A stretch of DNA of 64,000 bases, from NCBI GenBank assembly GCA_030035585.1, contig CM057477.1, forward strand, positions 64,709,447-64,773,446, given 5' to 3'. The notes beneath the pieces were generated by a model. That model saw only the letters and a list, made by a program, of their open reading frames with translations, was not told the DNA's origin and ran no database searches. The position numbers and the translations under genes are program-made. This stretch comes from Dugong dugon. Lineage: Eukaryota > Chordata > Mammalia > Sirenia > Dugongidae. Shown one piece after another: positions 56,651 through 64,000 of the stretch. Numbering within the stretch: position 1 is the first letter of the stretch; every line of letters starts with the position of its first letter.

Positions 56651-57240
56651 CTCTACTGGTCTCACCTCGTCGGGAGCAAGGGAGAATGAAGAAAACCAAA
56701 GACACAAGGGAAAGATTAGTCCAAAGAACTAATGGACCACAACCACCACAGCCTCCACTAGACTGAGTCTAGCACAACTAGACGGTGCCTGGCTACCACC
56801 ACCGACTACTCTGAGAGGGTTCACAATAGAAAATTCCCGGACAGAGGTGGAGAAAAATGTGGAATAAAATTCTAACTAAAAAAAAAAAAAAAAAAGACCA
56901 GACTTACTGGCCTGACAGACACTGGAGAAACCCCAAGAGAATGGCCCCAGGATACTCTTATAGCTCAGTAATGAAGTCACTCATGAGGTTCACCCTTCAG
57001 CCAAAGATTAGAGACGCCCATAAAACAAAATGAGACTAAATGGGCACACCAGCCCCGGGGCAAGGATGAGAAGGCAGGAGGGGACAGGAAAGCTGGTAAT
57101 GGGGAACCCAAGGTCGAGAAGGGGAGTGTTGACATGTCGTGGGGATGGCAATCAATGTCACAAAACAATATATTAACTGTTTAATGAGAAAATAGTTTGC
57201 TCTGTAAACCTTTACCTAAAGTACAATTGAAAAAAAAAAG
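56651..57240 (+). mobile_element. L1 3' UTR tail (first of two)
   Basis: Matches the L1 at 8102-10186 from about 9358: CTCTACTGGTCTCACCTCGT, GGAGCAAGGGAGAATGAAGA, then an A run at 56878-56894 and TTACTGGCCTGACAGACACT. It ends in a single tail module and an A run at 57229-57239. Confidence 0.85.
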
Positions 57241-57890
57241 ATTGTGGACAGAGCTGGAGAAGGATGTAGAGCATAATTCTAACTCACAAAAAAAGACAGA
57301 CCAGATTTACTGGCCTAAAGGAGACTGGAGAAACCTCGAGAGTATGGCACCCAGACACCCTTTTAGCTCAGTGGTGAAGTTACCTCCGAGGTTCACTGTT
57401 CAGCCTGGGAGTGGACAGCACGGTAAAACCAAATGAGACTAACGAGGTACAGGAGTCCAGTGACAAGGGCCAGAAGGCAGAAGGGGACAAGGAAGCTGGT
57501 GATAGGGAACCCAAGGTTGAGTAAGGATATTGTTGATGTGTTGTGAGATTGTTAACCAACGTCACAGGGCAACATTTGTAGTAACTGTTAAATGAGAAAC
57601 TATTTTGTTCCGTAAGCCTTCATCTTAAGTGAGAATAACAGCACAATTGGAAGAGTGTAGTCAATGTCACTGAACTGTGTATGTAGAAATTTTTGAAACG
57701 GTGTATCTTTGGCTATGTGTATTTTCACCAAAAAAAAAAAAAAAACAAGGTTGAGAATTTAGAGGGTTAACATGGTGTGGGGTTGTTAACCAATGTCATA
57801 AAACAACATGTGTACTACTGTTTCACGAGAAACTATTTGTTCTGTAAGCCTTCACCTGAAGTACAATAAAATATTAAAAAAAAAAAAAAA
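57241..57890 (+). mobile_element. L1 3' UTR tail (second, bipartite)
   Basis: Matches 9536-10186: GGACAGAGCTGGAGAAGGAT, TTACTGGCCTAAAGGAGACT, a first tail ending in an A run at 57730-57744, a second tail module TGGGGTTGTTAACCAATGTC and a final A run at 57874-57891. Confidence 0.85.
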
Positions 57891-57985
57891 AAAGATTACA
57901 TCTAGGAAACCCTATGGGGCAGTTCTACTCTGTCACACAGGGTTGCTATGAGTCAAAATCAACTCTACAGCACACAACAACAACA
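57891..57985 (+). mobile_element. AfroSINE split by L1, right part
   Basis: Resumes with AGATTACATCTAGGAAACCC, repeating about 46 bases already present before 56650, then ends GCTATGAGTCAAAATCAACT, CTACAGCACACAACAACAAC. Confidence 0.9.
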
Positions 57986-58176
57986 TTGTAAGTTTACTGT
58001 GTTATATAATTATGTTCAGCTATATACCAAATTTCTCCAAGTGGTTTAATTTCATACCCCCAGACTAAAATAGCATTCACATAAAGAGCACCTTTTAGGT
58101 CTATAAACTGAGTTTATTAATTAAATGCAGAAAAAACGACAGTGCCTCAGACAAATAATTCTCATCTCAAGTACAC

Positions 58177-58386
58177 CGCCAAAACCAAACCCACTGCTGT
58201 CGAGCCGATTCTGACTCACAGCGACCCTACAGGACAGAGAAGAACTGCCCCATAAGATTTTTGAGGATGTAAATCTTTTTGGAAGCAGAGGGCCACATCT
58301 TTCTCCCATGGAGCGGCTTGTAGGTTAGAACTGCCATCCTTAAGAGTTAGAAGCCGAGTGCTTAACGACTGCACCACCAGGGCTCC
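58177..58386 (-). mobile_element. AfroSINE, long subfamily
   Basis: AACCAAACCCACTGCTGTCG, AGCCGATTCTGACTCACAGC, GATGTAAATCTTTTTGGAAG, CTTTCTCCCATGGAGCGGCT, ending GCACCACCAGGGCTCC. Confidence 0.92.
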
Positions 58387-61300
58387 TAACTCGAATACAA
58401 AGTACGTTTTAATATTAAAAGGTTTGCATATCCTTTCATGATGTTATTTGTGTTACTATCCACCAACTGAGAAAAAAATTACAGAAGTTACTACAAATTC
58501 AGCAATACTTTTAAGGTTTCTATTTTAAAATTACACAATTTTTTTTTATTTTAGGTGTGATATTAGTTTACTACTATATGTATATTTTAAATGTCCTTTT
58601 AGTGATATATACTAAAACATATATCAGTATATATATCTCAAGTATACATATGGTATATATACAGACAAAATTATATGATGTCCAGGATTTGCTTCAAAAT
58701 ACTACTGGATACAGGTATAAATGAAATGAGAACATAAGTGTATAATTTCTGAAGCTAGATGACATATATAAGAGGATTATTACACCATTCTACATATTTT
58801 AATGTGTGTGAAATGTTCCACAATAATGTTCATGTAGTATTTTTCCATCCCAAAATATAATTGAGCAACATCTATATACATTTACTCAAGACAGTATTTA
58901 TTCAATCTACAGAAAACACTTGGTGCACACATGGATTCACAGATCCCTCAAAATAATTAGAGGTCTATATTCCCTGTCCTGTAGTTCATGGCCATAGGGT
59001 GAAATTCACCAGTCCAGAACATGGTATTTGAACCTGAATAACAGATGCTGAATAAACCAAAAAATGAATCTAATAGATGATATTCTCTATCAATGATCTG
59101 AAACATTCTGGTTTCAATTATTTTGATAAATGTGTACTATCAGTGAAAGGAGATAAGATTATTGGTTTGGCAGTAATTATAGAAATCAAAGCCAGCAAGT
59201 TTTGAATGATTACATCTGTCTTTCAAATCTAAGTAGGACCTATCCAGAAATTTATATTCTTATTAGTAAGTATATTTCCACATTCAGGTAATTACACTGG
59301 AATGATTTTTTAAAACTAGCTGTGCAACCTAGCATCTGATTGAAACATATTACCCTTCAGTAAAACCATATTTAACAAAAATGCCTGGCAGAATGAGTTA
59401 CATGCAATTGTTTACTGACTTCCAAAAAGTGTTTAAGTTCTTTTTCTTAAAATACTAATGTACTGGTTCACTTTTTTGATTTAGCAAAGGAATATATGCA
59501 GAATATAGATTTCACTGAGAAAAAGAAGATACTACATGTCCACTGAAACATCATCATAAATAATCCTGTTTCGGATTATCTAGATGTAGTAGGTTAGGAA
59601 TATCGATACCAACAGAGCATTCCCTTCACAAGCGATAACAAAATGCCTAACTTGAACTTAATTTTCCTGTGAGTTTCATCTCTTCTGAAACAATTTACAG
59701 GAAAAAAAAAAAAAAGTTAGTTAGTTGAGTTCCAGGTAATCAGGATTTTACTACTCTCTGTACAGAGCAGATCATGGAGAGTAAACGTAACAAATTATTA
59801 TAGAAAAATGCTGTATTTCTAAAAGCAGTGATTGAATAAAAATCCTTCTGGATAAACAGGCGTATTCATGTTTTAATCAACACTGCATAAATAAGTCAAA
59901 GCTGAGTAAAGTCTACTGATCAGTTTAGAAGACACTGATAATAACATTCCTTTTAAGAAGGTGGTCTCCAAATTATTCAATTCAAAAATAACCACATGAC
60001 AGAATTTAGTGTTACTTAAATTAACATATACCTTGGGAACAGAGTATATTTTTAACAAAGTTGACATGGCCAATGAAGGTTTTGGGAGGAAAGTCCTCAA
60101 ATCCTCAATGCTAGATCGGGGGAGAGGCCTCAAGAATGATGAATGATTCTTAAATTTTTTTTTTGGAAGTGGGGATATGAACTTTTCTGGGAAGCTCTGT
60201 GCACCCCCCCCCCCCCATCACCGAAACACATGTGCACACACACATATACAGGCAAAGTTTTACACACAAATTAAGAAATCTGCAGATTCCTATAATCCAC
60301 CAATGGACTTCAAGTTAGAAGCCCTGATCTAGAAGACTGACCTACTGAGACACAGAGAACAGACAGAAGAATATAAAGTCACAGGATTGTGTTTGTGTGT
60401 GTTTGTTGCATCACCTATGCCATGCCTATGTATAAGCTTCTGGTAACTCAGTAAGGAATCATCCTTTCAGAAATGTAAGTAATCCAACAGCCCTACAGAA
60501 TCTTGCTTGGAAGGAGACAAAAAAAAAAAAAAAAAATCCATATTCTGAAATATTATTTCACACACATACACATGTAATTACTATACTACTTCTACCTATG
60601 GAAACAAAGCTTCTGACAACAAAGTCACTGAAATGCAGTTTTTGTTCACTGCTATGTCACCAGCTTTTAGAACTGAGCCTATCACACACTAGGTACTCAA
60701 ATCAACTGTTGGATGAAACAATGAAACAGCATACTTTTACTTAAGGAAAAAACATCACAGTAACCAAAATATTCCTAATAAGCCCCTTATAACATTTTTA
60801 TAACATTTTTAAAAACCAAGGAAGAGAGATAGATACTAACCTTTAATTACCACACCAGTATAAAAGCAGTGACAAGGATTCTTAATATAGTGTTTGGTTT
60901 TAAAATAAATAAATTCCTTATTCCCAATAATGGGATAAATCAAAATAAAAGACTCACCAAAAAACCTAAGAAATTACATTAATTCCTTTATCGAAATGCC
61001 CTTTTTCAATCTCATCAGATATGGTTTTAGAGCTCCAGTGCAACTCAGGTACCTACACAGTCCTTCAGTATTCCTAGGTATGCTACTTCTTTAGACAAAA
61101 GAAATAAACCAAGTTCAAATTTTTCTATCTAATGAGTAACAGGTAAGTCACAGGCATATCTTGTTGCTCCTGGGGGAGACAGGGAGAAAAACTACAAAAC
61201 AAAGATTCAACTTGTTTAACACTAAATTCCTCATAATACAAAATATATTATCATTTAAACAGTGAACTATCCAGGGACATATGTTAAGAATCACCTCTGA

Positions 61301-61889
61301 GAGATTCCAGGTCAAAGTATGACAGTAAGGTAGCCAAGAACCACTAGAGAAGAATAAAGTCTACTTTGATACAATATAAACCAGCAAGAACATTTAATAT
61401 GATTTATAAAATCTGATATACACGTAATTTTCACAAACAAACCTACTGGATTGAGTAAAATAGAGTATATTTTAGGAAAACATGTTCAAGAACTGCGATG
61501 CTCCAGTTAACCATTCTCTTATTGCTCCAATAAGGCACAATGCAGGGAGACTGCATAGCTTCCCAGATCCTAGCATCAGCTGGCACGATCATTCTGACTC
61601 ATTTAAGTCACCACAGGGCAAGAGGGAAAAAACTGGATTCATCTAAATAAGTTACACAACACGATCCCTTCTCAAGATAAAGAAAGGCTAAGCTTATCGC
61701 CAAAATCTACTTTTTGGAAAAGACTAGGTTTTGTTGAATTTATAAAGCTATATTAACTGCTTCCTGTGTCAGGAATTTACCTTGACTAGTATTACAAATA
61801 TCAGTTAACAGAGCTTTCCAGATAAAGTGCCAGATAACTTTGCTTTTACTCTAAAAATCTAGTTAATCACTTAATAACACAAATAGAAA

Positions 61890-62290
61890 TGGTATCTACC
61901 GAGTGTAGCAGAGACTGTAATATCCACTTTTTCCATCCTCCTTAGTAACCCCAATTTTACTTGGTTCAAGTATATGTCCAGTAAAAGGTTACATTTCCCA
62001 GCCTCCCTCATAGCTAGATATAACCATGTGGCTAAGTTCTGGCCAATGAAATTTAAGGGGAAATAGTGTGTAAGACTTCCAGGAAAATTAAGGCTTTCTT
62101 CCCTTCCTTTTTTCAGCTGCCTGGCTTATGGATATAAAGGCTAAAGTATGAGCAGTCATATTCAACCACTAGGTGACCTTGAGGAAGGACACGTGCATAA
62201 GGAGACAGACAATGCCTGGATCCTCAACGATTTTGTGGAACACTCAATCAGCCTTAAAGTGCTTCCCTCTGATGATCTTTCAATGAGGAT
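61890..62290 (+). repeat. Ancient interspersed repeat, family uncertain
   Basis: TACATTTCCCAGCCTCCCTC, ATATAACCATGTGGCTAAGT, TCTGGCCAATGAAATTTAAG, TTCAGCTGCCTGGCTTATGG are phrases seen in a common old mammalian repeat; I cannot name it with certainty. Confidence 0.45.
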
Positions 62291-62300
62291 AACCTTCTAC

Positions 62301-62800
62301 CAGTGGTTCCCAAACTTTGCTGAGCATTAGAATTACCCAGCTAATGGTCTGACTGAGACTAGAGGAACCACAGAAGACACAGCCCCCAGACTCTCTGTTA
62401 ACCCAAAACTATAACCATTCCCGAAGTCAACTCTTCAGACAATGATTAGACTGGGCTATAAAACATAAAATAATACTTGTTAAGAGTGTGCTTCTTAGTT
62501 CAAGCAGATACACGAGACTAAATGGGAGGCTCCTGGCTACAGGCAGGACGAGAAGGCAGAAAGGAACAGGAGCTGGTTGGATGGACACAGGAAACCCGGG
62601 GTGGAAAGGCAGAGGGTGCTGTCACATTATAGGGATTGCAACTAGTGTCACATAACAGTGTGTGTATAAATTTTTGTATGAGAAATTAACTTGAGCTGTA
62701 AACTTTCACCTAAAGGACAATTAAAAAAAAAAAGAGAGAGAGAGAGAAAGAAAAAAGAATCACCCAGCAAGCTTTTTAAAACCTTGTCCAGGAGTTTCTT
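62301..62800 (+). mobile_element. MER5-like hAT fragment, interrupted
   Basis: CAGTGGTTCCCAAACTTTGC, TGAGCATTAGAATTACCCAG, and after the inserted L1-tail element AATCACCCAGCAAGCTTTTT; the order fits MER5A-type elements. Confidence 0.55.
62342..62755 (+). mobile_element. Short L1 3' UTR-derived element
   Basis: About 410 bp, starting TAATGGTCTGACTGAGACTA and ending ACCTAAAGGACAATTAAAAA with a GA run. The target duplication AGAATYACCCAGC flanks it (62329-62341 and 62756-62768). Same start and end as 32932-33331. Confidence 0.85.
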
Positions 62801-62999
62801 ACAAACCTAAATATAGACTTACCATCTGATTCAGCAATCACACTCCTAGGTATTTATCCAAATGAGATGAAAACATCTGTCCACATAAAAATCTGCACGT
62901 GAATGTTTATAGTAACTTTATTTGTAACTGCCCCAAATTGGAAGCAACCAAGATGCCCTTCAATAGGTGAACGGATAAACAAACTGTAGTAGATCCATA

Positions 63000-63212
63000 A
63001 AAACCAAACCAAACCCACTACTGTTAACTCGATTCTGACTCATAGCAACCCTACAGGACAGAGTAGAGCTGCTCCACAGGGTTTCCAAGGCTTTAAATCT
63101 TTATGGAAGCAAACTGTCACACCTTTCTCCCCTGGAGCAGCTGGTGGGTTTGAAACTCCAACTTTTTGGTTAGCAGCCAAGTGCTTTAACCATTGCACCC
63201 CCAAAGCTCCTG
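63000..63212 (-). mobile_element. AfroSINE, long subfamily
   Basis: AACCAAACCAAACCCACTAC, TCGATTCTGACTCATAGCAA, GGCTTTAAATCTTTATGGAA, TTTTTGGTTAGCAGCCAAGT, ending CCCCCAAAGCTCC. Flanking GTRGATCCATA words look like its target duplication. Confidence 0.92.
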
Positions 63213-63397
63213 GTGGATCCATACAATGGCCTATTATTCAGCGATAAAAAGAAATGAGCTAATTAAGCCATAAAAAGACATGGAGGAAACTTAAATGCAT
63301 ACTGCTAAATGAAAGAAATCAGTCCAAAAAAGCTACATACTGCATGATTCTAACTATAAAACATTCAGGAAAAGGCAAAACTATTTAGAAAAAAGAA

Positions 63398-63540
63398 AAA
63401 AACCTATTGCCGATGAGTCGATTCCAACTCATAGCAACCCTATAGGATAGAGAAGAACTGCCCCATACGGTTTCCTAGGAGCACCTGGTGGATTCAAACT
63501 GCCAACCGTAGCTCTTAACCACTATGCCACCAGGGTTTCC
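63398..63540 (-). mobile_element. AfroSINE, short form
   Basis: AACCTATTGCCGATGAGTCG, ATTCCAACTCATAGCAACCC, AGGAGCACCTGGTGGATTCA, ending ATGCCACCAGGGTTTCC. Confidence 0.92.
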
Positions 63541-64000
63541 AAAAATTAGAGAGGCAGCAAAAAGATCAGTGGTTGTGGGGAGGGAAGGGATAAATAGATG
63601 GAGCACATGGGATTTTTAGGGCAGTGAAACTATTCTGTATATTGTAATGGTAGACATATGTTATTAAGCATTTGTCAAAACCATAGGACTATACAACATA
63701 AACAGTGAATCCTTATGTGCTTAAGCCCGCCATGATGGGCCTGTATTACTAGAAGCTAATTCAGATTCTGATACTGCATAATTATCAGTTAGAAAAAAGT
63801 AGGAAAGTTAGAAAAAAAAAAATCTAAATATCTTTATGGCTATATTCCATTAACCACGTAGTTTAGGTGAAAACACACAAATAGGTATTTTTAAATGTTT
63901 CTACACTTTAGTTTATTATTAAAATAGGATGATGAAGAGTATATTTATTGAGTACTTTAGTTTATATTTTAAGCATTCTCTCTATTTAATCCTTATTTCA

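Larger units (their letters stand above)
62795..63740 (+). mobile_element. Old L1 LINE 3' end with two AfroSINE insertions
   Basis: CTAGGTATTTATCCAAATGA, GATGCCCTTCAATAGGTGAA, then after the first SINE ATACAATGGCCTATTATTCA, and after the second GTTGTGGGGAGGGAAGGGAT, GTATATTGTAATGGTAGACA. Confidence 0.8.
49654..64000 (-). other. ZC3H13: Long ZC3H13 intron (open at right edge)
   Basis: At least 14.3 kb upstream of exon A with no exon recognised. It contains a Z-DNA-prone tract (50217-50259), MER20 (50482-50701), many AfroSINEs, an L2/MIR/LTR cluster (52725-54350), L1 tails (56651-57890), an MER5-like element split by an L1-tail element (62301-62800) and an old L1 end (62795-63740). 51070-52700, 54830-55990 and 58390-61880 show no element I recognise. 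58555-58680 is TA-rich, 60204-60216 is a 13-C run, and a small split exon could be missed. Confidence 0.8.

Noticed and set aside
60204-60216. 13-base C run as a structural motif
   Set aside because: A plain homopolymer, likely slippage or assembly-sensitive; no neighbouring runs to make an i-motif or G4.

Overview
The window is mammalian nuclear DNA: AT-rich and intron-rich, with GT-AG splice sites, and dense in interspersed repeats. Many copies of a tRNA-derived SINE that opens GGAGCCCTGGTGGCGCAGTG and ends near GAGTCGGAATCGAC match the AfroSINE families. RTE (BovB-like) LINE debris and L1s with matching 3' UTRs are also present. Together these point to an afrotherian, most likely a paenungulate such as an elephant. 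The exact species cannot be read from the sequence.

One protein-coding gene is recognisable, on the minus strand: ZC3H13 (KIAA0853), a large nuclear protein of the m6A mRNA methyltransferase accessory complex (with WTAP, VIRMA, HAKAI and RBM15). Eleven consecutive exons can be placed to the base: 49343-49653, 46125-46589, 35047-35238, 29445-30000, 27862-27965, 26301-27476, 19657-20172, 17421-17570, 15979-16179, 7717-7880 and 1472-1645 (terminal coding part). Every junction obeys GT-AG and every phase matches, giving 4,009 coding bases, 1,335 complete residues and a TAA stop. Roughly the first 330 residues of the human-length protein, including the CCCH zinc finger, were not found and presumably lie beyond base 64000. 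The 3' UTR runs from 1471 towards base 1.

Between the exons: 1646-7716 holds an old antisense L1 and SINEs. 7881-15978 holds a young-looking L1 3' end and a decayed RTE LINE. 17571-19656 holds an inverted RTE remnant. 20173-26300 holds an L1 tail, a tandem SINE trio and a three-level nest (L1 inside an LTR inside a Tigger DNA transposon). 30001-35046 holds L2, MIR, a small DNA transposon and an L1-tail element. 35239-46124 holds a long ancient L1 and a Z-DNA/G-quadruplex-prone tract. 49654-64000 is intron with SINEs, an LTR, L2/MIR, MER20, MER5-like and L1 tails.

I see no second gene, RNA gene, CRISPR array or prokaryote-like system, and I do not claim a novel system. The more interesting observations are structural: a duplication flanking the last exon, a NAGNAG acceptor, target-site-resolved nested insertions, bipartite L1 3' ends, short L1-tail elements with coincident 5' ends, and the adjoining Z-DNA/G4 tract.
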